DNA from: Paenibacillus dendritiformis
GTDB lineage: Bacteria; Bacillota; Bacilli; Paenibacillales; Paenibacillaceae
DNA length: 64,000 nucleotides
Direction of reading: 5' to 3'
Assembly: GCF_021654795.1 (NCBI RefSeq)
Contig: NZ_AP025344.1
Span: 4,216,501 to 4,280,500, forward strand
The translations under genes and the position numbers were made by a program. The notes below the pieces were generated by a model. That model was not told where the DNA came from. It saw only the letters and a program-made list of their open reading frames with translations, and searched no databases. Position 1 is the first letter of the stretch; every line of letters starts with the position of its first letter. Below are positions 56,604-64,000 of the stretch, in pieces.

Positions 56604-57708
56604 GAGCAGTCCCTCCCGTTAGTTTACGAATTTGCGCCGCGATGACGTCGATGTCGTCCCCCATAAGCGGGCGCGGATCGATATCGAAATAGCCTTGTCT
56701 TGCCCCGTAATCGCGCGTGTAGATCGCAATCTCTCCCGACTTCAACCCTTCGACGACCCCGGTGGCCGTCGTGCCGGCAAGCGCGGGATCAATCTGAATG
56801 CGCGCGCGGTAGATAGCCCGGCCCGCTTCGTCTTGAACGATCGTGCACGTGACGCCCTCGAGTTCATTCAGCGGCATCAGCTTGGCAAGCATCTCTTTCT
56901 CCTGCTCGCTCTTGTCTTCCTTCGCCATATACTCATCCAAAGCCTGCAGCAGCCCGAATACCGATTCTTTGCCGACCTTCATGCTCCGTCCGATGCCGTG
57001 CAGTTGGGCTTTCACCCAGTCCACGGCCTGCCGCTTGCCCGCCACGATCCCCGTCGTCGGCCCCTCGATCGCCTTCGAGCCGCTGTAGATCGCCAGATCG
57101 GATACGTTCACATATTTCTGCAAATCTTCCTCTGCAGCCGCATCGACGATGAGCGGCACCCGGTTGCGCTGGGCTACTTCCCACGCTTCTTCGACCGAGA
57201 TCATATTTTTCTGCACGGCATGATGGGATTTCACATAGAGTATGGCCGCCGTCTTCTCATGAATCGCGTCCTCGATATGTTCGGCCCTGCCTTCATTCGC
57301 ATAACCGGCTTCCACCACCTTGCCGCCGCCCAGATAGACCATGGTCTCTACGGGAGCGCCGTATTGCACATTGTGACCCTTCAACATAATAATCTCGTTC
57401 TTCTCGATCGGATCCTGATGCAAGCGAAGGCTGCGGCGGCGTTCCCCTCGCGTCACGATGCCCGCGACCGACAACGCGATTCCGCTCGAGGCCGAATTCA
57501 CGATGACGGCCGCTTCGGAACCGAGGTGCTTGGCGACATAGCTGCCTGCCTTATCGACGAGATCGGCAATTTCCACATAGCTTTGCGCGCCGATTTTCAT
57601 CGCCTCCATCACCGTGTCCGTCGCCGCGGACACGCCCAGGATACTCATGCGGCCGCTGGCATTAATGACGCGCTTCAGGCCGTACTTCACATGCAACGTA
57701 CTTGCCAT
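56596..57708 (-). CDS. dgaE: PLP-dependent ammonia-lyase, DgaE type (SelA-like)
   Basis: A 370-residue enzyme of the SelA-related PLP fold. It begins HVKYGLKRVINASGRMSILGVSAATDTVMEA (family start), then VIVNSASSGIALSVAGIVTRGERRR, VPLIVDAAAEEDLQKYVN and the PLP lysine in AIYSGSKAIEGPTTGIVAGKR. DgaE removes ammonia from D-glucosaminate-6-phosphate, giving KDGP for DgaF. Start: ATG 57708 (a TTG two codons upstream is possible) behind GGGAG. It overlaps the amidohydrolase gene by 47 bases. The substrate here may be another 2-amino sugar acid or an N-acylated form. Confidence 0.88.
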   Translation of the reverse strand: MASTLHVKYGLKRVINASGRMSILGVSAATDTVMEAMKIGAQSYVEIADLVDKAGSYVAKHLGSEAAVIVNSASSGIALSVAGIVTRGERRRSLRLHQDPIEKNEIIMLKGHNVQYGAPVETMVYLGGGKVVEAGYANEGRAEHIEDAIHEKTAAILYVKSHHAVQKNMISVEEAWEVAQRNRVPLIVDAAAEEDLQKYVNVSDLAIYSGSKAIEGPTTGIVAGKRQAVDWVKAQLHGIGRSMKVGKESVFGLLQALDEYMAKEDKSEQEKEMLAKLMPLNELEGVTCTIVQDEAGRAIYRARIQIDPALAGTTATGVVEGLKSGEIAIYTRDYGARQGYFDIDPRPLMGDDIDVIAAQIRKLTGGTAHV

Positions 57709-58801
57709 TTGCAAACACTCCCTTAGCTACAAGATGTTGATGCCCGATGCGGACATCGCCTTCCGAATCCGTCAGCTCAATCGGTTCCTTCCGCACTTCG
57801 AACAGCGTCAAATTGGCCCGATCCCCTGCCTGTATCCGGCCCAGCTCCGGTTTCTTGAGCCAATCCGCCGCATGCGTCGTCACGGACGCGACGACCTCTG
57901 CCAGCGAATAACCCAGATACAGGAATTTCGACATGACGCGGGCCAAGCTGTATACCGGTCCATTCAGCCGGTTGCCCCGGTAAATGTCGGAACTGATCGT
58001 ATGGAGCGGAATATGATGCCGCTTGGCGGATTCCGCCGCCTTGAACGAGAAGCTCGCTGTCCCGTGCCCAACGTCAAGATGCACGCCGCGCGCAATCGCG
58101 TCGGTCAGCACGCGGAGCGGCTCTCCATTATCGCGGAACAAGTTATTCGCTTTGCCGTTCAAATAATGGGTAATCACGTCATCCCGCTGTAAATAAGGAA
58201 TAATCTCTTCAATGCCGGGAGGAGCCGACCCGATATGTACCATGACGGGAAGTCCTGTATCGTCCGACAAGGCGCGCGCTTGCTTGAGCGGTTCGATGCC
58301 GCTGCCGCGCACGACGCTCCGGCTTATTCGCGCTTTGAGCCCGACGATGAAATCCTGATGCTCCGCGACGGCTTCCCGCACCGCCGCCGGATCGACCCAG
58401 GCCAGGTCCGACAGCTCATCCGTGCGCATCAGCCCGATCCTGGAAATATTCAGCAGCGCCAACACGTTCGTGGCGGCTCGCTCCGCCTGCGCCCTCAGAT
58501 CTCCAATCCGATCCGCCCCCGTGCTTCCGGCATCGACGACAGTCGCCACGCCTTGCTCCACGCCAATCTTGTCAATCGCGTCGCCATAAGGATCGAACTC
58601 TTCGAAGGCATGGACATGCAGATCGATCCAGCCGCTGGATACATAAGTCTCCGTATTCGTATAATCCAGAATATCGCCGCCGCGACTGGCGCCCGCTTCC
58701 GTCATGCCGGCAATGATTCCGTCCTCGACGACCAGATCCAAATACGTCCCATCCACGCGTTTGAGGCCGCGCAGGACGATCCGCTCGGTCAACGTGATCA
58801 C
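57662..58801 (-). CDS. Amidohydrolase / deacetylase-family metallohydrolase
   Basis: A 379-residue TIM-barrel metalloenzyme. Metal ligands: His-X-His in GWIDLHVHAFEEFDP, the middle Lys/Glu region VGLKARISRSVVRGSG (Lys as carbamate bridge), His in VMVHIGSAPP, His in ITHYLNGKANN and Asp in LDVGHGTASFSF. The C-terminus (LGRIQAGDRANLTLF) is the usual small beta domain. In this cassette type the enzyme probably deacylates the sugar-acid substrate before DgaE acts. First gene after the double-operator promoter. Confidence 0.85.
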   Translation of the reverse strand: MITLTERIVLRGLKRVDGTYLDLVVEDGIIAGMTEAGASRGGDILDYTNTETYVSSGWIDLHVHAFEEFDPYGDAIDKIGVEQGVATVVDAGSTGADRIGDLRAQAERAATNVLALLNISRIGLMRTDELSDLAWVDPAAVREAVAEHQDFIVGLKARISRSVVRGSGIEPLKQARALSDDTGLPVMVHIGSAPPGIEEIIPYLQRDDVITHYLNGKANNLFRDNGEPLRVLTDAIARGVHLDVGHGTASFSFKAAESAKRHHIPLHTISSDIYRGNRLNGPVYSLARVMSKFLYLGYSLAEVVASVTTHAADWLKKPELGRIQAGDRANLTLFEVRKEPIELTDSEGDVRIGHQHLVAKGVFANGKYVACEVRPEARH

Positions 58802-58853
58802 CTCATTTCAAATAATGAAAGAAAAAGTCCAAAGATTCCTTCTCGAAAAGCAA

Positions 58854-58920
58854 AACATTATAATGTTTGGTCTCATCGTAGCACTCCACTTCGCCCGCGT
58901 CAATATAACATTATAATGTT
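58854..58920 (-). promoter_or_regulatory. Promoter flanked by two identical palindromic operators
   Basis: AACATTATAATGTT, a perfect 14-bp palindrome, occurs at 58854-58867 and again at 58907-58920 (53 bp centre to centre, about five helical turns). Between them on the minus strand lies a promoter: TTGACG (58903-58898), 17 bases, TACGAT (58880-58875). The layout fits repression by the GntR/UTRA protein, perhaps with a loop. Each palindrome also contains TATAAT. Confidence 0.7.
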
Positions 58921-58973
58921 TTCACTTCCGTCATCATGCCGTCCTGTAACGGCTCACAGGCCGCCATATCGTC

Positions 58974-59002
58974 AAAAAGCCCTTGCGCGGCGCGCAAAGG
59001 CT
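58974..59002 (-). terminator. Intrinsic terminator of the VOC gene
   Basis: On the minus strand AGCCTTTGCGCG and CGCGCAAGGGCT pair (one mismatch), followed by TTTT. Confidence 0.75.
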
Positions 59003-59019
59003 AAGGACCGAATCGGTTA

Positions 59020-59382
59020 TCAAGCGAGCACCTCGACGGTGAACCCGCCTGGGGCTTTCACATAAAATGTCCAGGCGTGGGATCTTTTCGGCGGCGCGAC
59101 ATCGAAACCGTCTTCCTTCAGCCGCTGGTTCATCTCGTTCACCTTTTCTTCGCTCTCCTGGATGAAGCCGATATGAAATGTTTTCGGGTAACTGGCTTGA
59201 GATCCTTTCATTAATGTGAGCACTAATCCGTCATCGTCGAACAGGACTCCAAAGGCATCGCCGCGCGGATCTCCGCTCGTGTCCATGGCTTGCAGGCCGA
59301 AATAAGTCGTCAAAAAATCGGAAGCTGCCGGAACATCGGTGACCGTAAGATTGAGATGATTCAGTCTCACAAGGCTACACAT
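59020..59382 (-). CDS. VOC-family (glyoxalase/dioxygenase fold) protein
   Basis: A 120-residue, single-unit vicinal-oxygen-chelate protein: LNHLNLTVTDVPAASDFLTTYFGLQ (metal His near the start), VLFDDDGLVLTLMK, FHIGFIQESEEKVNEMNQRLKEDGFDV and the end WTFYVKAPGGFTVEVLA (metal Glu). Family members handle metal-dependent resistance or lyase reactions; the exact role is unknown. The start is ATG 59382, or GTG 59370, which has the better distance from GGAAAAGGA. Confidence 0.82.
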   Translation of the reverse strand: MCSLVRLNHLNLTVTDVPAASDFLTTYFGLQAMDTSGDPRGDAFGVLFDDDGLVLTLMKGSQASYPKTFHIGFIQESEEKVNEMNQRLKEDGFDVAPPKRSHAWTFYVKAPGGFTVEVLA

Positions 59383-59476
59383 CCTTTTCCTGGATATTTA
59401 TTCTGGTTTATCGTATCACATTAGTGCAAATGATAACCTTTGCGCGGAGACTCGTTGCCCTGTCCTTACGTTAATT

Positions 59477-60142
59477 TTATAATCCTTGGCTAAGTCCTAA
59501 TATCTGATCATGAACATTTACATTACTTAATCCCCCGTGATAACAAACCACGGATGCAATGTCGAGGTCTAAATACTTTTTTAAAGAGAGACGGGCTGCA
59601 TTCATATCCGGTGTGGTCGGGACATGAATTCCCCCGAGAATCCCATTTACACTGTACATCGAATCCCCTGCAATGAGAGTCTTACTTTGCCGTAAATAAA
59701 GGCTGATATGACCGGGAGTATGCCCCGGAGTATGGATTACCCGAATCCCGCCGCAAAACGGCAGTTCCTGACCGTCAATCAAGGTATCGTCCACTCTGCC
59801 TTTTGGGGGATTCTCAAGGTGCCCGTCTTTTAAAAGCGGTCTCTCCCCCTGAATATACGGCTTATCCAGTTCGTGTGCATAAACTTTAACATTACTACCA
59901 CAATCCTGCAAAATCTCAGGAAGACTGCCTATATGATCCACATCCTGATGCGTCAGAATCACAACTTTTAGTTTGTCGAACGACACTTCTACTTTTTCCA
60001 TGGCCACGCGTAAATCTTCAATTTGCCCTGGGAATCCTGTGTCTATTGAAACAGCCATTTCTCGATCCCATAAAAGAATTGGGTGAATAATATTCCCATG
60101 AAAATCTAGATGAAGCATTTCTATTCCCTTTGAAATTTCCAT
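59477..60142 (-). CDS. MBL-fold metallo-hydrolase
   Basis: A 221-residue metallo-beta-lactamase-fold enzyme. Zinc motif: LTHQDVDHIGSLPEI (H-x-D-x-D-H with Gln and Asp inserted in the usual HxHxDH position), later His in HTPGHTPGHISLYL, Asp in LIAGDSMYSVNG and His in VVCYHGG. The first motif differs from HxHxDH by having Gln instead of the second His, as in several glyoxalase-II/lactonase-like members. Start: ATG 60142, nine bases after GGAGG; an upstream in-frame start at 60169 precedes that site. Substrate unknown. Confidence 0.85.
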   Translation of the reverse strand: MEISKGIEMLHLDFHGNIIHPILLWDREMAVSIDTGFPGQIEDLRVAMEKVEVSFDKLKVVILTHQDVDHIGSLPEILQDCGSNVKVYAHELDKPYIQGERPLLKDGHLENPPKGRVDDTLIDGQELPFCGGIRVIHTPGHTPGHISLYLRQSKTLIAGDSMYSVNGILGGIHVPTTPDMNAARLSLKKYLDLDIASVVCYHGGLSNVNVHDQILGLSQGL

Positions 60143-60269
60143 AATATCGGGCCTCCATCCGTCTACCATGCTTCCTTCATCTTTCCTTGAGGGGACTCAC
60201 CGCACGGGTTTTCCAAAAACATTCCTGCCATGAAAAAATTCTCATCATTGTCTCCCTTGAGAGCTGCAT

Positions 60270-60815
60270 CTAGTTATAAAGCGATTTCGTGTTTCCCCAT
60301 TCATCTTCTAATATACTCATCTCTACCAAACTCCAATAGGAATCTTGATACCGTCTTGCATCCCTTGTTACGCCTTCTTGAACGAAGCCTAGTTTTTCAT
60401 AGCATCTTCGGGCTGATTCGTTAAAATCAAAAACACCAAGACTTATCCGGTGCAACTGCAGTTCTTCAAATCCTATTCTTAACGCCTGCTGCATGATTTG
60501 TGTACCGTACCCCTTGCCCCGGCTGCTCTTATTTCCGATGAGTACCTTGCCTATTCTTGCTGAGCGGTTATATCTTTCTATTCGGCCGATGGAAATATGA
60601 CCGACTGTCTGATTGGTTTCCGTTTCGATTGCTTTATATATAAGTCTGTGTGAACGCTCTACATCATTAGCTCCCTTGATATATTCGAGCAACTGATCTT
60701 CAGTCAGTGGATATTTGAATTCCGGCCCGGCCCATTGGAGCAAAAATGCTTCATCCCCGCTCCATGATATCAGTTGTTGAAAATCGGAAGGCTCGAAATA
60801 TTGAAGCGCGATCAT
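60270..60815 (-). CDS. GNAT-family acetyltransferase, RimJ/RimL type
   Basis: A 181-residue protein. Motif A (acetyl-CoA loop) is IGKVLIGNKSSRGKGYGTQIMQQALRIGFEEL, and the later LHRISLGVFDFNESARRCYEKLGFVQEGVTRDARR is the usual RimJ/L motif B region. Family members acetylate protein N-termini or small amines, such as spermidine; this one is not assigned. ATG 60815 follows AAGGAGGGGTG. Confidence 0.88.
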   Translation of the reverse strand: MIALQYFEPSDFQQLISWSGDEAFLLQWAGPEFKYPLTEDQLLEYIKGANDVERSHRLIYKAIETETNQTVGHISIGRIERYNRSARIGKVLIGNKSSRGKGYGTQIMQQALRIGFEELQLHRISLGVFDFNESARRCYEKLGFVQEGVTRDARRYQDSYWSLVEMSILEDEWGNTKSLYN

Positions 60816-60848
60816 ACGTATTCACCCCTCCTTGTCATGTGGCGCCCA

Positions 60849-61124
60849 TCAAGCATAATATCCGCCTCGCTTGACATATTGACCTTCGGCAGCGTAATGC
60901 TTATAGATTTTGGAGAACACGCGATATGCCATCCATTCGCTCTTCTTTTCACTCGTAAAAACAATGATATTGTTCAATGGCGTGTCTTTTCCTATTTCCC
61001 CGCTCATTAATTTGGAAAGATCGACTTCCAGTTCATATTCCAAGGTTTGCATGCAATGGCCATAGCGGTAGCGCGCGGCGGTTCCTCTCTCTTCGATTAA
61101 TTCGAACTCAATGCAAATCGCCAT
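60849..61124 (-). CDS. Small conserved-looking protein of unknown function
   Basis: A 91-residue protein from ATG 61124, behind GGAGAGTGGGAAG. It reads as alternating beta strands and a helix (ICIEFELIEERGTAARYRYGHCMQTLEYELEVDLSKLMSG, then NIIVFTSEKKSEWMAYRVFSKIYKHYAAEGQYVKRGGYYA). No known motif was recognised. The longer in-frame version to 61211 runs into the end of the oxidoreductase pseudogene. Confidence 0.55.
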   Translation of the reverse strand: MAICIEFELIEERGTAARYRYGHCMQTLEYELEVDLSKLMSGEIGKDTPLNNIIVFTSEKKSEWMAYRVFSKIYKHYAAEGQYVKRGGYYA

Positions 61125-61159
61125 CTTCCCACTCTCCTTGATCTTGAGACCACAGTAAC

Positions 61160-61693
61160 TTATAGATACTGACTGCGGGTATCGAATAGAAGCGGATCCA
61201 GCTTGGCCCATGGCGTAAATGTTGTCGTTAAGGAGTACCGTTCCCCCGATTCCGCCGAACGATAGGCTCCGAACATAATTTCATGCACGTGAAGCTGCTG
61301 CCTGCCCGACTGTATTGGCTGCTGACCGCTTCGAAGACACTGAACGAAATGGGCGATGGGCTTAGTAAAATACTAATTATCACGCCATGGGCCGGGAAGG
61401 GACAGCTGCGCTTCGGCCCCGGTAACCTTGCCGATGTAGCGCTCATTCACGAACTCGGATGCCGCTAAGAAGACTGGATGCAACTCAAACGGCAGACTCA
61501 TGAAGATAGCGCCCTTGTCCTCGGCAAGGGAAACCATGCGTTGGCAGTCCTCGAAGGAAGCAGCCATCGGCTTCTCGTTAAGTACATGCAGGCCCCGTTC
61601 CAGCGCGGAGATTACCGGCTCCGCGTGCAAGGAATGGGGAAGCGATTGCTGACATGTCCGCTTCCAATCATGCCTAATTGAATTGTTTTCATG
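61160..61693 (-). pseudogene. Gfo/Idh/MocA-family oxidoreductase, decayed
   Basis: Pieces of one dehydrogenase in three frames. N-terminus from ATG 61693 behind AAAGGAG: MKTIQLGMIGSGHVSN (NAD-binding GxGxxx start), which ends after 26 codons. Then in another frame EPVISALERGLHVLNEKPMA, with the diagnostic EKPMA, on to about 61373. Then the C-terminus PIAHFVQCLRSGQQPIQSGR and HVHEIMFGAYRSAESGE up to the stop at 61160. Internal deletions of about 50 codons near the front and a larger one in the middle are implied. Confidence 0.75.
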
Positions 61694-61851
61694 GATATCT
61701 CCTTTATGGGGATTTTCGATTCTGAAGTATAAGGCCCGGGCATTCTTGACTTGCAAACGCAGCATTCGATATATAATCTAAAAATCTGGATTTAGAATTG
61801 GCCTCGCATCTATCAAAGGAGAGTCTCAAGGAGTAGCTCGAGTCAAGCACT

Positions 61852-61917
61852 TCAGCTATGTTCCTGAGAGAAGCGGTTCGCTTTTCGAAGCTGTTGTATT
61901 TTTTCGCCCAATGTCAT
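61852..61917 (-). pseudogene. Start of an XRE-type regulator gene, truncated
   Basis: From ATG 61917, behind AAGGAGG, 21 codons read MTLGEKIQQLRKANRFSQEH, the typical first helix and turn of a Cro/CI-type HTH, then a stop. The rest of the gene is missing. Confidence 0.55.
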
Positions 61918-61989
61918 GCCAAAACCTCCTTGCTATGGATAGCTTCATTATAGCGGGATGATCGGTTGCACACTATCAACATCGAAAAG

Positions 61990-62018
61990 CCGCCCCCGAT
62001 TTCTTAATCAGGGGCGGT
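61990..62018 (-). terminator. Terminator-like inverted repeat
   Basis: CCGCCCC (61990-61996) pairs with GGGGCGG (62012-62018); on the minus strand CTTTTC follows. Nothing recognisable lies upstream on that strand, so it may be a leftover. Confidence 0.45.
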
Positions 62019-62129
62019 GCAATCTGGTTAGGCCATCGTCTTGAATCTAGGTTTGACGCTAGCGTTTGAGGTTTGATAAGATGAATGTCCTGAACAAATG
62101 GAAATCTATTCATCTAATTTGAACGATGC

Positions 62130-62426
62130 TTGAGAGGATGGTGCGGGCGTTGGAAGACAAAATCAAGATTACATATCCTCCCGTATAACGATGAGTTCTA
62201 TATGCGAAACGAGTTTCTTTTTCGGGACTATTTACAGCAACATCCCGATTTGGTCCGGGAATATAGCGAGCTCAAAAAGCGAACGGCCAAAATTAATGGA
62301 GTTACCATGGAGCAATATACCCGTTCTAAAACCGAATTTATCTCCAGAGAGCAGTCGATGCCGCAAGAACGGAGAAGGGACTTCCGCTTCAGAACGTTTG
62401 GGAAGAGGAGTAATGCCGCCGGATGA
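62130..62426 (+). pseudogene. GrpB-family nucleotidyltransferase-like protein, C-terminal fragment
   Basis: The stretch NEFLFRDYLQQHPDLVREYSELKKR followed by YTRSKTEFI is the typical GrpB-family C-terminus (FRDYL..HP...YA.LK......Y...K..FI). The N-terminal nucleotidyltransferase part is absent and the sequence before it is unrelated. The fragment lies directly before the racemase gene. Confidence 0.65.
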
Positions 62427-62457
62427 AAAACAGCATCGAAGAGGGAGTGGAAATCTA

Positions 62458-63153
62458 ATGAAAACAATTGGACTAATAGGCGGAATGAGTTGGGAATCAT
62501 CGGCTGAGTATTATCAAATCATTAACGAAGAAGTAAAAAATAGACTGGGCGGATTGCATTCGGCAGAATGTCTTTTATACAGCGTTGATTTCGAAGAGAT
62601 TGAACGTTATCAAGCAGAAGGCAAGTGGGACAAGGCCGGTATGCGATTAGGCAATGTTGCCTGTTCATTAGAAAAAGCAGGAGCGGATTTTATCGTTATT
62701 TGCACAAATACGATGCATAAAGTCATTGAATATATCGAAGAAAAAATAAACATTCCAATTTTGCATATCGCAGATGCTACGGCAAATAAAATAAAAAAAT
62801 CAAACATAAGTACGGTAGGTTTGTTAGGGACAAAATATACAATGGAACAAGATTTTTATAAGTCGCGATTAGAGGCAAACGGTATCAAGGTATTCATTCC
62901 AACTCATTCTGAACGAGAAATCGTTAATAAAGTAATTTATGAAGAGTTATGTTTGGGGATTATTAAACCATCATCCAGAGACTATTATAAACAAGTAATT
63001 AAACACTTGGTTCATAATGGTGCAGAAGGAATCGTTCTCGGTTGTACAGAAATTGGCTTATTGATAAAACCAGAGGATGCTGATGTACTATTGTTTGATA
63101 CAACGGTAATACACGCCATTGAATCCGTTAACATAGCATTAGAATCAAAATAA
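62458..63153 (+). CDS. Aspartate/glutamate racemase family protein
   Basis: A 231-residue cofactor-independent racemase. It begins MKTIGLIGGMSWESSAEYYQIINEEVKNRLGGLHSAECLLYSVDF; the two catalytic Cys are in FIVICTNTMHKV and GIVLGCTEIGLLI, and DTTVIHAI ends the family pattern. The GGMSWEST-like start indicates the aspartate racemase (YgeA/RacX) group. ATG 62458 follows GAGGGAGTGG. Its AT-rich sequence is unlike nearby GC-rich genes and may point to acquisition. Confidence 0.9.
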   Translation: MKTIGLIGGMSWESSAEYYQIINEEVKNRLGGLHSAECLLYSVDFEEIERYQAEGKWDKAGMRLGNVACSLEKAGADFIVICTNTMHKVIEYIEEKINIPILHIADATANKIKKSNISTVGLLGTKYTMEQDFYKSRLEANGIKVFIPTHSEREIVNKVIYEELCLGIIKPSSRDYYKQVIKHLVHNGAEGIVLGCTEIGLLIKPEDADVLLFDTTVIHAIESVNIALESK

Positions 63154-63203
63154 GCTTATTGAACAAAGGTCTAGAGATGAAGTTCATGCCACACGCACTG
63201 CAG

Positions 63204-63238
63204 AAGGGGAAAAAGCCTGATTTCAAGCTCTTCCCCTT
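63204..63238. terminator. Terminator-like hairpin
   Basis: AAGGGGAA (63204-63211) pairs with TTCCCCTT (63231-63238) between the convergent racemase and 63292 genes. Confidence 0.6.
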
Positions 63239-63291
63239 TAACGCCCGCTTTCCCGATTAGACCGATCTGGCAGCTCCGTTGCTTCATTGAT

Positions 63292-63990
63292 TTAATCATC
63301 ATATGTTATAGAGCGTTCCAATAATTCGTTCAGCTCGCTCTCAGGAAGTACCTTGTTGGCGCAGTAGACCAGGCTGGAGTGAAAGCCCCATTCACCATAT
63401 GCAACCAGACTGCTCTTTTTGCTGTGCTGTCTCACTAGAGCCCAAATTCCTAAATCTCCTTGGGCGCCTGCGTCAAACAGAATCCACTCATTGTACTTCA
63501 TCACATAAGACGCTCCAAACATTTTGAACCCGTCCAAATATCCGGCGCCCTCTTTTTCAGGCAGCTTATCGCATATTTCGGTTAACGGCAACACTTCTTT
63601 AATAGCGAGAGTTATCCACGCTTTTTCTTCATTTTTGGAGAGAATGCTTTCAAAACGACATTTCACCAATGCGGAGGAACCGATCTCATCCGGGTGTTCC
63701 TCCCAGCCATTGAAGCTCGACAAAGCAGGTCTGAATAAAGTCCAAAAAGTTTCTCCCACCGACATATGAAAAGGAAAGTACACTTGCACTTTTTTCATTT
63801 CACCTTTGCTTGGCGCCGTTATTGTCCTCTGCCATATTTGCTCGTCCAAGCCGGGCACAGATTGGGAAAAATCAGACCAATCCATCATATCTTCATACGC
63901 TACGATATCGAACCCTCTGCTATCGAGTTCGTTTTTTTCCGCAACTTGTTTGCATGCTCTACATTTGAAAGCCAGCTGTTCCTTTTCCAT
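63292..63990 (-). CDS. Protein of unknown function with an N-terminal CxxC
   Basis: A 232-residue soluble protein. The N-terminus carries CRACKQVAEKNEL (one CxxC only). The rest is mixed alpha/beta with several Trp (WSDFSQSVPGLDEQIWQRTI, VGETFWTLFRPALSSFNGWEEHPDEIGSSALVKCRFE, VMKYNEWILFDAGAQGDLGIWALV). No family was recognised. ATG 63990 follows AGGTG at the very edge of the window, so the upstream context is unseen. Confidence 0.6.
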   Translation of the reverse strand: MEKEQLAFKCRACKQVAEKNELDSRGFDIVAYEDMMDWSDFSQSVPGLDEQIWQRTITAPSKGEMKKVQVYFPFHMSVGETFWTLFRPALSSFNGWEEHPDEIGSSALVKCRFESILSKNEEKAWITLAIKEVLPLTEICDKLPEKEGAGYLDGFKMFGASYVMKYNEWILFDAGAQGDLGIWALVRQHSKKSSLVAYGEWGFHSSLVYCANKVLPESELNELLERSITYDD

Positions 63991-64000
63991 CACGCACCTG

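Overview
The window comes from a spore-forming Firmicute and looks most like a Paenibacillus chromosome. Evidence: a Ger(x)C germinant-receptor subunit, two CotF-type coat proteins, Spo0E-type phosphatase sequences, GGAGG-type ribosome binding sites with frequent TTG/GTG starts, and mixed GC content (GC-rich metabolic operons, AT-rich accessory islands). Species assignment is inference.

Layout. 1-4.4 kb: germination protein end, CPA2 antiporter with an attenuator-like leader, a divergent Hfq, two CotF-like proteins, a small membrane protein and a heme-oxygenase-like gene with a Fur box in its promoter. 4.6-7.3 kb: repeat DNA holding an IS3 element with a -1 frameshift signal, a 613-bp MITE-like element and a collapsed cat gene. 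7.5-13.6 kb: Tet(K)/Tet(L)-type pump with a leader attenuator, zinc-ribbon/LRR membrane protein, methyltransferase, hydrolase-TetR pair. 13.8-26.1 kb: a minus-strand cobalamin operon (cbiC-D-E-T-F-G-H-J, cobA-hemD, cbiK, cbiL, cbiM-N-Q-O) behind a cobalamin riboswitch and terminator. It covers uroporphyrinogen III to cobyrinate plus cobalt uptake; amidation and nucleotide-loop genes are not in the window.

26.3-31.5 kb: soluble PAS chemoreceptor, second copy of the MITE-like element, a type I-C-like CRISPR array without cas genes here, an Rpn nuclease gene with a duplicated 3' end, and a CRISPR relic. 31.7-37 kb: secreted protein, DUF4261 protein, large SCO0854-like protein, aldo/keto reductase.

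37.2-41.3 kb is the most unusual part. An RRNPP-type (HTH plus helical repeat) receptor overlaps by ATGA a 35-codon secreted pro-peptide gene, followed by a Spo0E-like phosphatase and a remnant of a cyclase-family gene. The block is duplicated. In the second copy the peptide gene is absent and receptor and Spo0E domain are fused in one 457-residue protein, followed by an intact cyclase-family gene. This suggests a cell-cell signalling input wired directly to sporulation control.

41.4-48.7 kb: two inverted copies of a 1.55-kb IS (each with its own 4-bp target duplication) around a broken vanZ-like gene, PadR-DUF4180 regulator, acetyltransferase, tRNA-Leu(CAG). 49-58.9 kb: two minus-strand operons of the DgaE/DgaF type. 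One encodes amidohydrolase, PLP lyase, KDGP aldolase, sugar kinase and GntR regulator behind a promoter flanked by two identical palindromes. The other encodes HPr-like protein, PRD regulator (split by an in-frame TGA), small PRD protein, SFCGS protein and DUF4312/4310/4311 membrane proteins, probably an uncharacterised PTS-like uptake system. 59-64 kb: small enzymes and several decayed genes.
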